Source: Saltatorellus ferox
GTDB taxonomy: Bacteria > Planctomycetota > UBA1135 > GCA-002686595
Length of the DNA stretch: 64,000 nt
Assembly: GCA_007751475.1 (NCBI GenBank)
Contig: CP036434.1
Coordinates: forward strand, 5,957,524-6,021,523
Direction of reading: 5' to 3'
The notes beneath the pieces were generated by a model. It worked only from the letters and a program-made list of their open reading frames with translations, ran no database searches and was not told where the DNA came from. This document shows, in pieces, positions 28,291 to 36,991 of this stretch. The translations under genes and the position numbers were made by a program. Numbering within the stretch: position 1 is the stretch's first letter; every line of letters starts with the position of its first letter.

Positions 28291-30594
28291 TCAGTCGAGG
28301 GCAACGCCCACCAGCCCGAGCGCGTCGACGTCCGCCCCCGCGCGACCGCGGATCCCGACGATACGCAAGTCACGGCCACCGATGAGCTCCTCATCCTCCC
28401 GGTGCGTGCCAACCCATGGGCTCATCCGAACGCGGTTGTCCCGGGCGCTGACCGGGACGAAGACCAGCTGGAAGCCGTCCAGGCGATCGCTCCCCGCTGC
28501 GACCAATCCGGCCACGCGCCAGCCATCGGGCGCCCGGAGCTCGATCGCCCCCCCACGAGCATCACCGGCACGCTCTCCGACGATGTCCTCGCCGTCGACC
28601 CGGAAAAGGCCCTCGACCGACCCGATCACGTCACGTCCCTGGAAGCCCGTCGTCGTGACGCGCACTCCCACGAACTCGGCTCCCGCGGGCGCCTCTTCGA
28701 ACGGCGCTCCGCCGCCGCCCCCGATGAGCAAGAAGTCGGAACCGACTCCCCCGCCCTCTGCGCCGACGCTCGCGAGTTCCTCGTACCACATCGCAGACGC
28801 ATCCTCCGCTCGGCCCAGGGCCTCGAGTTCGCCGACGATCGCGCGTACCGCATGCAGCCGCGAGCGGCGCAGCTCCGTCCATTCAGACGTCGTGGGCGTC
28901 TCGATGTCGCGCATCAGGCGCGTGAGGAGTTCGAATCGATCCTCGGAATCGGGCGCTCCCGGCACCGAGCCTGCGAGCGCAAGGGCCGCCGCCACGAACG
29001 AATCTGCGTGGCTGGCAGCGCACTGACTCGCAACGCCGATCAGAAGGCGCGTCGCCTCCGCCGTCTGGCCATGCGCGGCGAGCGCGCGACCACGCCAGAC
29101 CCTGGCCTGCAGGGCGCGTTCGTCCAGTCCAGATCTCTCCCAGCGCCTCACCAATCCCTTCAGGAGGTCGTCATCGCCCGCGAACGTCGGAGCAGAGTCA
29201 CCGGGAAGCGGCACAGCGCGCTCCAGCAGGGGCGACAGGTCGTAGGGTCGATCGCCGAGCGCCTTCGCGGCCAGCTTCCAGCCTTGCCCGGCGACGTCCT
29301 GCGGCATCGCTCGGGCCGCCGTTGCATCCGCGAAGGCGGAGAGCGTTTCGTGGCAGAAGGGGTTCTCGCGAAGTGCGTCGACGAGAATCGCCGACGAGCG
29401 CGCGCGGTCCGCTTCGGCAACGCGTCCATGGGCCCAGGCGGCGAGACCCGAGCGACGCTGCCCTTCGACGGAGTGGTTGAGCGCCAGAACGAGAAGCCGC
29501 AGACGGTCTTCCCACACGTGGCCCTCGCCCAGGGGGTCGCGAATCTTGCCGTTCCTGTTGCCGAGCTCGTTCGTCCGATGGATCGTCAAGACCTTGCCGT
29601 CCATCTCGAACCAGTACGGGTAGGTGTGACCGGGCCCCCCCGCCCATCCCGACGGGATGCCGAATGCGTCGAACACCCCGCCCGCGAACTGGACGTTGTG
29701 GGTGCACGGTCCTCCAAACTCCAGAAAGCTCATCAGCGTACACGGCGCATCGCCGCGCTTTGGATCGAGCGTGTACGGCACGGCGCCGAACAGATCGCGT
29801 AGCCCCTCGGTCTTGCGCGAGCGATAGCGGTCGAGGGCCCATTCGCGCTCCGCCATGGGCACGAGCGAGTCCGCGAGATGCGCGAGAACCTGCCAGGGTG
29901 CGTCGCGCAGCGGCATTCGCATGTCCCGGCGATGCTCGACGTGATAGACGAACGACTCCTCCATCGAGGGTACCGCGCGACCGCGGACCAGCCAATCGTC
30001 GACCCAGTAGCGGTGCGGTTCGTCGCCTTGCCCCTGTGAAAATGCCGCGGCGTAAGCCACCGCCAGCGCTGGATACTTCTCGACGCGTTCGTCGTCGAAA
30101 GCGCGCAGTCGCTCCAGATTGGCGGCGACCTTGGGACCAACGTTCGCGATGGCAAGCGTGGCTGCGCGCTCGAGCCGCGGCGTTCGATCCAGCCACGGGA
30201 AGAAGTCGGCCGGCAGCGACTCGCCGCTCGCATGGCCGCGGACGTCCTGTTCGATGACCGCGCGACAGGCCGCCTCGAAGGGCGCGTCGATCCGACCGGC
30301 GGCGCACCGGTCCGCGAGAGTCGTAACGGGGTCCAGAGCCTCAAGTACCTCCTGGGCCAGCGCGCCCGGCGCACAGGTCGCGAGGAGACAAAGCGCTAGG
30401 GTGTGTTCGACGAGGAACGGCAGCGGCCAGCCCCAAACCGTGCGCGTGACGATCGTGCCCGAGGTCCCGCGGGCCCACGAGTAGATCGAGTCCTGCCAGC
30501 GTCGCGGGATCCGGACTCGATGGTTGGGCCCGTGCCCTTGCTTGGCCGTGCCGATGTTGTGGTTGCAGCGTGTGGAGTCGGATCGATAAGTCAT
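28291..30594 (-). CDS. Secreted protein with transglutaminase-like segment (tentative)
   Basis: Up to 767 residues; the start is uncertain because the signal peptide (VEHTLALCLLATCAPGALAQ) lies about 55 residues into the frame and no ATG stands right before it. The middle part has GGPCTHNVQFAGGVFDAFGI and, further on, AGGPGHTYPYWFEMDGKV. The spaced Cys and His recall a transglutaminase/cysteine-protease core, but the family was not confirmed. The C-terminal 350 residues contain TPR-like helices and a Gly-rich turn (LLIGGGGGAPFEE). Function unknown. It is intact, between an element cluster and a frameshifted sigma fusion. Confidence 0.55.
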   Translation of the reverse strand: MTYRSDSTRCNHNIGTAKQGHGPNHRVRIPRRWQDSIYSWARGTSGTIVTRTVWGWPLPFLVEHTLALCLLATCAPGALAQEVLEALDPVTTLADRCAAGRIDAPFEAACRAVIEQDVRGHASGESLPADFFPWLDRTPRLERAATLAIANVGPKVAANLERLRAFDDERVEKYPALAVAYAAAFSQGQGDEPHRYWVDDWLVRGRAVPSMEESFVYHVEHRRDMRMPLRDAPWQVLAHLADSLVPMAEREWALDRYRSRKTEGLRDLFGAVPYTLDPKRGDAPCTLMSFLEFGGPCTHNVQFAGGVFDAFGIPSGWAGGPGHTYPYWFEMDGKVLTIHRTNELGNRNGKIRDPLGEGHVWEDRLRLLVLALNHSVEGQRRSGLAAWAHGRVAEADRARSSAILVDALRENPFCHETLSAFADATAARAMPQDVAGQGWKLAAKALGDRPYDLSPLLERAVPLPGDSAPTFAGDDDLLKGLVRRWERSGLDERALQARVWRGRALAAHGQTAEATRLLIGVASQCAASHADSFVAAALALAGSVPGAPDSEDRFELLTRLMRDIETPTTSEWTELRRSRLHAVRAIVGELEALGRAEDASAMWYEELASVGAEGGGVGSDFLLIGGGGGAPFEEAPAGAEFVGVRVTTTGFQGRDVIGSVEGLFRVDGEDIVGERAGDARGGAIELRAPDGWRVAGLVAAGSDRLDGFQLVFVPVSARDNRVRMSPWVGTHREDEELIGGRDLRIVGIRGRAGADVDALGLVGVALD

Positions 30595-30702
30595 GTTGTC
30601 GCGTCAGTCGTGAAGCGGATCCAGCTCCACTGCACTATAGCGCCCCGCGTCCTTCTGAAAGTTGCCGACCCGGGCCCGGAGTCGGTTGGCATCTGCGCAG
30701 GG

Positions 30703-32776
30703 TCAGTCGTCCTTCAGGCGCAGCGTCAGCTCCAGTGCTTCCGTCTGCCCCTCCAGGATACGGAAGCGGCTCGTGGCGTCTTCGTGCCCTTGCAGCGTCA
30801 CCCGTAGATCGTAGTGCCCCGGCTCCATCGGCGGTGTCCGTGCGTCCGGGCCGCCAACCAGGGCGCTGGAGTTCTGCATGATGCTCCACCCTCCCGGAGA
30901 CTCCTCCCGCGTGATGAGGGAAAGCTCCTCCCACGCGTCGGCTCCGCTGCGGCGGAACTGCACATCGGCGAGCGTTCGCTCCGTGGGTGGCAGAACCGAA
31001 GCAACAGAGAGCTGCAACATGCCGCCCGTGAGTGTCGGCAGCGACAGCGTGGCCTCGACGCCCGCCACGACATCCACCCCGTGCCAGCCGCCGACGAGCC
31101 TCACGGGATCGGCACCGTCGAGCCTGGCGACGAGCTGAAGGTGACCGGGCAGGAGATGCTCCAGAACCATCTCGACGCGGCCCTCGTTCACGGGCGCGCT
31201 GTTCGAAGTGGCTCCACTCCAGGGTCTCGTGCTGCACGGACGACACGACCAGCTCGGCTCCGTCCGGCAGCGCCGGGGACTCCGCGATCAATCGCACGGC
31301 CCCCAGCCCGGGGTGATCCTCCAGGAGCTCCAGCGACACCTTCCCGGCACTCTGCCCATGGTCCAAGAGCCCGACGTAGGAGCGACCGTCCTGGCCCTCG
31401 GCCTTCAGCAGGTGCGCCACGCCAGTCGACATCAGCATGTCGTGCGTCATCGCGTAGGGATTCAGTGGAAGACGAAAGCCGCTCTCTTCTGCCTCGTGGC
31501 CACGCTCCGAGATCGGAGACGACTGCACGAGGCTCATCGGCACGCTGGAACCATCGCGGTCCCGCGCACTGACCTCCACGAGGAGCGCGTCGACCTCGAT
31601 CCGCTGCTCCAAGTCACTCGTCGCGACCCGCGAACTTCCACGAATGGGAAGGTGGCTGCTCCAGATCACTTCGAGCTCGTACGTTCCTGCCTGAAGGTCG
31701 TCGAGTTCGAAGGTCCCCCCGGCGTAGGTCTTGCCGCGCTGACTGTCGAGGCCCACGCCGCTGCCTGCGCCAACCAGCTTGGCGTGCACGCCCACGCCCG
31801 GGAGCGGGGTGCCGTCGGGCAGCACCACCCTCCCGCGGATCATGTGCGAGTCCGCGCGCTCCCCCACCGCGGTGGATGGGGCGGCGAATTCTTCCGCTGG
31901 CGTCGCTGCGGGAACCTGCGGCACCGTGAGCGAGACGGGCGCCAGCGCCTCGCGCGCCGTTCGGTCGAGCGCCGCAGACCCCGGGTTGAGACGCGGCTTT
32001 GTCGCATCGCCCGACACGTCCACGCCGGAAGGCTGAATGGCCGCCACCATGGCGGCGTCCGAAACCGCACTCTCGCGTGTTGTCGAGGCGGCGTGGAACG
32101 TCGCCCAGACCGCCGTCGCGAGAGTGGCCACCAGAACCAGCAGGACGCCTGCGACCTTCGCCGGAGCGAACGCCGCCGCCGCCGGACTCACCGTCGCGAC
32201 CTTCCCAGTCTTCGCAGCCTTCGCGAAGGGGATCAGCCCGATCGCCCAGGCCCGGCTGTCTCCGCCACTGGCTGCGTCGAGCTGGCGCCTGAGTTCCGTG
32301 AGCCCCCGATGCAGCCGCGTTCGCACGGTCGCATCGGTCACCCCTTCCCGCGCGGCGATCTCCCGGGGCGTGAGACCTTCGAACCAGCGCAGCAGCATCG
32401 TCGTTCGGAATGGCTCGGCGAGTTCGAGTAGCCGCCGCGCCACGTCGGCCATCTGCTCCGATCGCATCAGGAGTTCGTCAGCGCTGGATTCGCTGCCGGC
32501 CCCCTCGAAAGCCGCCCGCTCCAGCCCGCGACGCCGCGCTACCTTCCGCGTCTCGTTCCGCGCCAGGTTACGAACGACTCCCCCGAGCCAGGCGCGTATC
32601 CCGACGTCGTCACTCCGGCGCGGGCGCCCGGCCTGCGCCGCCAACCATGCGTTCTGGACGAGGTCGTCCGCCGTCGCCACGTCCCTGACCAGCTGTAAAC
32701 TCAGCGAGCGCACCCAGTCGAGATGAGCCAGCACGTGGTCGGGCGCCTCCCCTGCCTGTTCCTTCTTGCGTTGCAT
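30703..32776 (-). pseudogene. ECF sigma factor / membrane helix / carboxypeptidase-regulatory fusion, frameshifted
   Basis: From the ATG at 32776 the frame encodes sigma region 2 (DWVRSLSLQLVRDVATADDL, then GIRAWLGGVVRNLARNETRK), region 4 (EPFRTTMLLRWFEGLTPREI, then TVRTRLHRGLTELR), a membrane helix (AGVLLVLVATLATAVWATF) and an extracytoplasmic carboxypeptidase-regulatory-like domain (GRVVLPDGTPLPGVGV). Near 31195-31215 the frame shifts: the first frame becomes Arg-rich nonsense, while the sensible continuation (APVNEGRVEMVLEHLL to LELTLRLKDD) is in another frame and ends at 30703. One base too many explains it. The gene is either inactivated or carries a sequencing error. Confidence 0.75.
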
Positions 32777-32882
32777 GCTCACAGTGGACGCCGCGGACCC
32801 TGGCGTTCCCAAAAAGTACGGGTCGATTCCCGGAAGCCCTTGGGAGAGCCCCGGCGCCCCTTGTCCTGGTGATATCAGACTT

Positions 32883-32894
32883 GGCGGTGCCGCC
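32883..32894. repeat. Isolated variant palindrome GGCGGTGCCGCC
   Basis: Same variant as at 21873. The following 70 bp up to the cluster at 32967 are open on the plus strand but match nothing I recognise. Confidence 0.6.
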
Positions 32895-32966
32895 CAGCGT
32901 CCAGAGGCGGGTGGAGCTGCCGGCCCAGCTTTCTCCTGAGCTCGGGCTCTTCATCCAGGGGGTCAT

Positions 32967-33067
32967 GGCGGTACCGAACCCGACCCAATGGCGGTACCGA
33001 ACCCGACCCAAAGCCGCCACGTTTCTGGCGGTACCGCCATGCCTCCCCGCTTGGGATTCCTATCCGT
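32967..33067. repeat. Palindromic element cluster upstream of the GT4 fragment
   Basis: 32967-32988 (22-bp unit), 32990-33024 (full unit), 33027-33038 (perfect palindrome GGCGGTACCGCC), then ATGCCTCCCCGCTTGGGATT and ATCCGT to 33067. Glycosyltransferase-coding sequence starts within the next 20-30 bp. Confidence 0.9.
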
Positions 33068-33068
33068 C

Positions 33069-33410
33069 GCCCTGCTTGCGTGCTCGTTGCGATCCGGGAC
33101 GGGCCTCAAGAACAAGATCCTGCAGTCGTGGGCCATGGGGATCCCGGTCGTGGCCACTCCGATCTCGGTGCCCGGCCTGGGTGGCGTGCACGATGAGAAC
33201 CTTCTGATCGCCGAAGGGGCGAAGGCCTTCGCGGCCCAGTGCGTACGACTCCTTGAGTCGCCGGAACTCGCCGAGCGTATCGGTCGAGCGGGTCGCCGGA
33301 TCGCGCTGGAGCGCTATTCCATTCAGGTCAAGCTGGAGGAGGTCGACGGCCTGATCGGCGAGCTGCTCGGCGATCGAACCTGCGTCCCGGCCGCAGGGCA
33401 GGGTGCGTAG
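33069..33410 (+). pseudogene. 3' fragment of a GT4-family glycosyltransferase
   Basis: From about 33087 the frame reads RSGTGLKNKILQSWAMGIPV, then VATPISVPGLGGVHDENLLI, and continues EKAFAAQCVRLLESPELAER-like to GRAGRRIALERYS. This is the donor-binding C-terminal part of a group 4 glycosyltransferase (GTGLKNKxLE...G.PVVAT). The N-terminal two thirds are missing: the sequence begins right after the palindrome and its CCCCGCTTGG tail. An ATG at 33041 in the tail could still start a 123-residue product, but it would lack the acceptor domain. Confidence 0.8.
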
Positions 33411-33423
33411 GGTCTCCCGGTGC

Positions 33424-33840
33424 TCACTCCTGTTCGGCGTCTCGGTTCTGCTCCCTCAGCTCGGCAAGTTCGGCCTTGAGCTCGCGAACGCGTCTCGCGT
33501 GGGTGGATCCGAGGCGGGGTGATGGCGCTATGTCTTCGTCTCGCTCGGGCGAATGGCACCAATCGGTGTAGTGCAAGACGACGAACAGCAGGCCCACCAC
33601 TCCGATCGACGTGATTGTTCCAATGAGCCCCAGGAGCCCCCAGAGAAACGGTGGGAACAGCGCGGGGCCTGCGTTCTGGTCGCGACGGAAGCGTGCCGCC
33701 GCGGTGAAGAGGAAGTACGCCGCGCAAATGTGAGCGGCCACGGTAGCGACCGTGACGGCCACGGCGAGGAAGGCCAGCGTATCCACCCCGCCGGAGTCGA
33801 CGGAGAACACCTGGAATTCGGATTGGAAAGCGAGCAGCAT
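33424..33840 (-). CDS. Small membrane protein with coiled-coil tail, copy 1
   Basis: 138 residues, identical in protein sequence to 49617-50033. Two or three membrane helices (TLAFLAVAVTVATVAAHICA and WGLLGLIGTITSIGVVGLLF) with an R-rich loop between, then a charged C-terminus predicted to form a short coiled coil (RRVRELKAELAELREQNRD). No family recognised. Only one silent difference was seen between the copies, which suggests recent duplication or selection. Confidence 0.65.
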   Translation of the reverse strand: MLLAFQSEFQVFSVDSGGVDTLAFLAVAVTVATVAAHICAAYFLFTAAARFRRDQNAGPALFPPFLWGLLGLIGTITSIGVVGLLFVVLHYTDWCHSPERDEDIAPSPRLGSTHARRVRELKAELAELREQNRDAEQE

Positions 33841-34093
33841 CTTGGTCCTGGGTAGGGCTCGGCAAGCCTACCATAGGCATCATGTCGAGGAACCGCAGCG
33901 TGAGGGCGGCCTCGCTGGCGCTGCTGTCTCTTGTAGGCCTGGTTGACTTCGTCAACAGCGGTCGCGCTGCTGGAGGGACCGCAGCACTGTAACCAGTCGG
34001 CCTGGAACGGAGTGGAGCCGCGGAGACGACCCATCTCTCCGAGCTGCCGCCCGCGATGGGCGAGCCGACGAGGGAAGTGGCGACGGCCGCCCG

Positions 34094-34257
34094 TTGGTCA
34101 TCTTCGATGTGGACGGGACGTCCGTCTATGGCGGTACCGCCAGGAAGATGGCCTCTACCGATCCTACGTACTATTGGCAGCTCGCTACCCTTGAGCAAGT
34201 GGTACCGGTTTGCCGCGGCGGCGCGTGAAACGATGAATCCAATCTGGTGACTGCTTG
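34094..34257 (+). pseudogene. Truncated, stop-containing copy of the chimeric HNH gene
   Basis: Equivalent to the start of 50287-50922. A G-to-A change turns the Trp codon of GGAWNDE into TGA (34213 region), and the copy ends at 34257 where a palindromic element begins. A perfect GGCGGTACCGCC lies inside it at 34130-34141. Confidence 0.8.
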
Positions 34258-34260
34258 CTT

Positions 34261-34356
34261 GGCGGTACCGAACCCGACCCAAAGCCGCCACGTTTCGGTC
34301 AGAGGTGTTTCCCCTCCAACGGAAACGTAGCGGCTTTGGGTCGGGTTCGGTACCGC
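34261..34356. repeat. 96-bp hairpin: two inverted palindromic units around a 27-nt spacer
   Basis: Unit 34261-34295 forward, spacer 34296-34322 (AGAGGTGTTTCCCCTCC inside), unit 34323-34356 inverted. The same composite, with nearly the same spacer, is at 58126-58222. It could fold into a 34-bp stem. From 34357 to 34503 no gene was seen. Confidence 0.9.
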
Positions 34357-34503
34357 ATAGCTGATGCCGCCACAGCAGCCCTTGATCCGTCGGCGCCAAG
34401 TCCCGCCCCGAGTCGCTACAACTCTGCAGCTCGAAGGGATGGACAGCGACGGCTCCAGGCCTTCCGTGGAAGTCCTGCGCTTTCGGCTCCTCCGCTGAGG
34501 GAC

Positions 34504-35780
34504 ATGAGCCCTCGCAGATCGACTCCCAGGAAAATCGCCGCCGTGCTGCTACTGGCCGCGGTGGCGGTTCTGACCCTGAGTGCCTGGAACCTTGGACCGC
34601 GCTCGAAGGAGTCATCGGATTGGGTCGAGCGGGACTCGCCGGAGATGATCTTCGCGGCGACGACCAGCGCTGTGTCAGCCGTCGCAGGATCGGATTCCAA
34701 GGTGCCCGTCATTTCCGAGTTCGCGTCGTATCAGCGCAATCCACTCGAACCATCCCCTGTTGCCACTTCAGCAGAAGCCGCGGAGGTGAGTCCCACCACG
34801 ACTCCGGTCGTGGTCGCGGACACCACGCTCCAGGTCTTGGTCCGGCACGCGCTCATCGTTCGTGCCGTCGAAGCAGACGGTACGCCAGCCCAGCTCGAGG
34901 CCATCGACTTGGCGCGAAGGGTCCTACCGGCCAGCGCCGTGAGTACCTACTGCTACCCCGTCGCGCTGGCCGAAAACGAGTGGTTTGTGACGCCATGGTC
35001 CGCGGCGAGAGGAGCTGCACTGCTGGCCAAACTCGAGCCCGACCGTGACTTCATCGTGGGCGTCCTCTCTCGCCAGCATCGGATCCAAGAGCAGCGCGTT
35101 CGCCTCACGCAGGGCGACTATCAAAGCGAAGTGACCTTTCAGCTTGCCTGTGCGCGAGCTAGCGGCGGAGCTGGAGGTGACGGGCGTGGCGCCAGGCGGC
35201 GGGGATGTCGGTGCGTCGCTACTGCTCGCGGTGACGACTGTGGAGGGTGTGGTGCTGCTCGAGTCGAATAGCGTCGATAGCCACGGCGTGATGCGGAGGC
35301 CCGCTCTGCCGCCAGGGGCGTTCAAGGTCACCCTCGGGGAAGCATGGGGGTCGTCAAACGGCATGTGCCGGTGACCCAGGTGGTCGAGCTCAGGGCCGGG
35401 GAGGTGACCCGGCTGACGATGGAGTTGGGCGCGGCGGGTAGCCTTGGAGTCGCAGCCAGCGTGAGCGGCCCCGCGTCGTCGACTACCCAGGGGTGGCACA
35501 GTCATCTGGTTCGGGTCGAACTTCTTCCTGCAGACATGGGCGAGGCCTTGCGGCTCCATTTCCCCACCCAGGGACGAGCGACCATGAGTCATCCGCCGCC
35601 GGATCCTGGCCTTCCGCCCGGCACCCGGCTGCGTGCCGACGAACGCTTCCGGTCGGCGAATACACCGCGAGGTTGAGCCTGGCGAGATACGTGACCCACG
35701 AGCAGCGCATCCTGATCCGCGAGCGAAAGCGAACGTGGCTCAAGGCGACGTTCAAGCCGCTTCCCGCCCAGATGCGATGA
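34504..35780 (+). pseudogene. Membrane-anchored protein gene broken by several frameshifts
   Basis: Starts MSPRRSTPRKIAAVLLLAAV, a typical N-in membrane anchor, followed by a Ser/Thr/Pro-rich spacer and a region resembling the 39904 product in style. After YQSEVTFQL (near 35145) the frame moves to one reading VTGVAPGGGDVGASLLLAVT, near 35345 back to VTQVVELRAGEVTRLTMELG, and near 35650 to VGEYTARLSLARYVTHEQRI, ending at 35780. At least three indels are needed, too many for one sequencing error. The intact product would have been about 420 residues with beta-sandwich-like repeats. Confidence 0.7.
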
Positions 35781-35889
35781 TTCGCAGACCCTGGCAGAAC
35801 GAACCGATGGCTGATTCCGTCACTCCAGCCCGTGATACGTCGGCGCCAGCTCCGGGCCCAACCCCATGCCACCACATTTGCGCAGTTGG

Positions 35890-35924
35890 AAAACGTGGCG
35901 GCTTTGGGTCGGGTTCGGTACCGC
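35890..35924. repeat. Palindromic element, inverted single unit
   Basis: A full 35-bp unit in the inverted orientation. Six bases further on is the stop codon of the VOC gene, so the element abuts its 3' end. Confidence 0.9.
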
Positions 35925-35929
35925 CACGT

Positions 35930-36685
35930 TCATTCCGGCTGGAACACCGCCAGCGCAGCACCTTCGGGATCGGTGAGGACGGCAAAGCGTCCGTAGCCGG
36001 GGACCGGGGTGCTGTCGCAGAGCATCGTGCCGCCGAGTTCCACTGCCCGGGCCACCGATGCCCCTGCGTCCTCCACGAGCACGTAGGGGAGGAAGTGGTC
36101 GGGCGCGTCGGGGACCGGCAGCTGCATCGCGCCACCTACCGCCGCTTCCGGCCCCGTTCCGGGTGCCATGAAGAGGTGCTGGATCGAGTCGCCCATGGGC
36201 AGTGCCATCGCGCTCCATCCCACGACGTCCCGGTAGAACGCGACGGACTTCGCGGGGTCCTGGCAGAGGAGCTGGAACCAGCAGAAGTGACCCACCTCTT
36301 GCTCCGTGCTCCAGTGCTTGCGCTCGAGGTCCGAAGGCTGAAACGCGGTCAGCACCGCACCGCCCGGGTCGGCGATGGGGCAGAGCCGGCCGGTGTGAGG
36401 GATGTCCATGATCGGCATCAGCGGCTTGCCGCCGGCCGCCTTCGCTCGCGCGCAGTAGGCGTCGATGTCCGACGTCCCCACGTGGGCGCCCCACTGTGCA
36501 GGGCCGCCTCCCCCGTGCTGGGGCATCACTCCGGCGATGGCGTCGTTTCCGTCGTAGAAGTGCACGTAGGTCGTTCGCTCCTCGGGGCGAGTGGTCCATC
36601 CGAAGAGCTGCTCGTAGAACGCGATGGCCGGTTCCAGGTCCGTGCACTGCAGCTGATGCCAGATGATGTGATAATCCATGGTCAT
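35930..36685 (-). CDS. Tandem VOC (glyoxalase-like) family protein
   Basis: 251 residues with two VOC repeats. The first is DYHIIWHQLQCTDLEPAIAF with FYEQLFGW; the second is GHFCWFQLLCQDPAKSVAFY with RDVVGW. Each ends with a DPxGA-type strand (IADPGGAVLTAFQP, LTDPEGAALAVFQP). Related proteins act as dioxygenases, resistance proteins or glyoxalase-like enzymes; the metal ligands cannot be assigned with confidence. Cytoplasmic. It is one of the few house-keeping-like genes in the island. Confidence 0.8.
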   Translation of the reverse strand: MTMDYHIIWHQLQCTDLEPAIAFYEQLFGWTTRPEERTTYVHFYDGNDAIAGVMPQHGGGGPAQWGAHVGTSDIDAYCARAKAAGGKPLMPIMDIPHTGRLCPIADPGGAVLTAFQPSDLERKHWSTEQEVGHFCWFQLLCQDPAKSVAFYRDVVGWSAMALPMGDSIQHLFMAPGTGPEAAVGGAMQLPVPDAPDHFLPYVLVEDAGASVARAVELGGTMLCDSTPVPGYGRFAVLTDPEGAALAVFQPE

Positions 36686-36766
36686 CCAAAGAGCCTAAAG
36701 GTCGGGAGGGAGATCGCCCAGCAGGTAGCGGGGGCCGGTTCCATGGTCCGCCGCGGCATCGCCCTT

Positions 36767-36827
36767 GGCGGTACCGAACCTGGCGGTATCGTGGCGGTAC
36801 CGAACCCGACCCAATGGCGGTACCGCC
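36767..36827. repeat. Palindromic element cluster, mostly truncated units
   Basis: 36767-36780 (first 14 bp), 36782-36791 (first 10 bp with one change), 36793-36814 (22 bp) and a perfect palindrome GGCGGTACCGCC at 36816-36827. The remaining DNA between 36686 and 36991 holds no gene I could support. Confidence 0.85.
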
Positions 36828-36991
36828 AAGTGCGGACGGGCGTAAGCGTGCTCGTCGAGAATCTCGTGCGCGGGTGCAGCGACACGGACGAGAGCAATGG
36901 GATTACAATGGATGAGCGCCTCAGGGCTCAGGAGCCGTCCTCGACCTTCCTGACCCCCCGGGCGCGATGCTCCTGACCGAGAAAACGCTCT

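Larger units (their letters stand above)
33402..34257. repeat. 856-bp duplication, copy 1 (partner 49595-50450)
   Basis: Matches 49595-50450 at a constant offset of 16193 with about a dozen substitutions by eye, most in the right third. The match ends at the palindromic element at 34261; in the partner it begins directly after an element ending at 49593. It holds a membrane protein gene and the start of a chimeric HNH gene. Confidence 0.9.
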
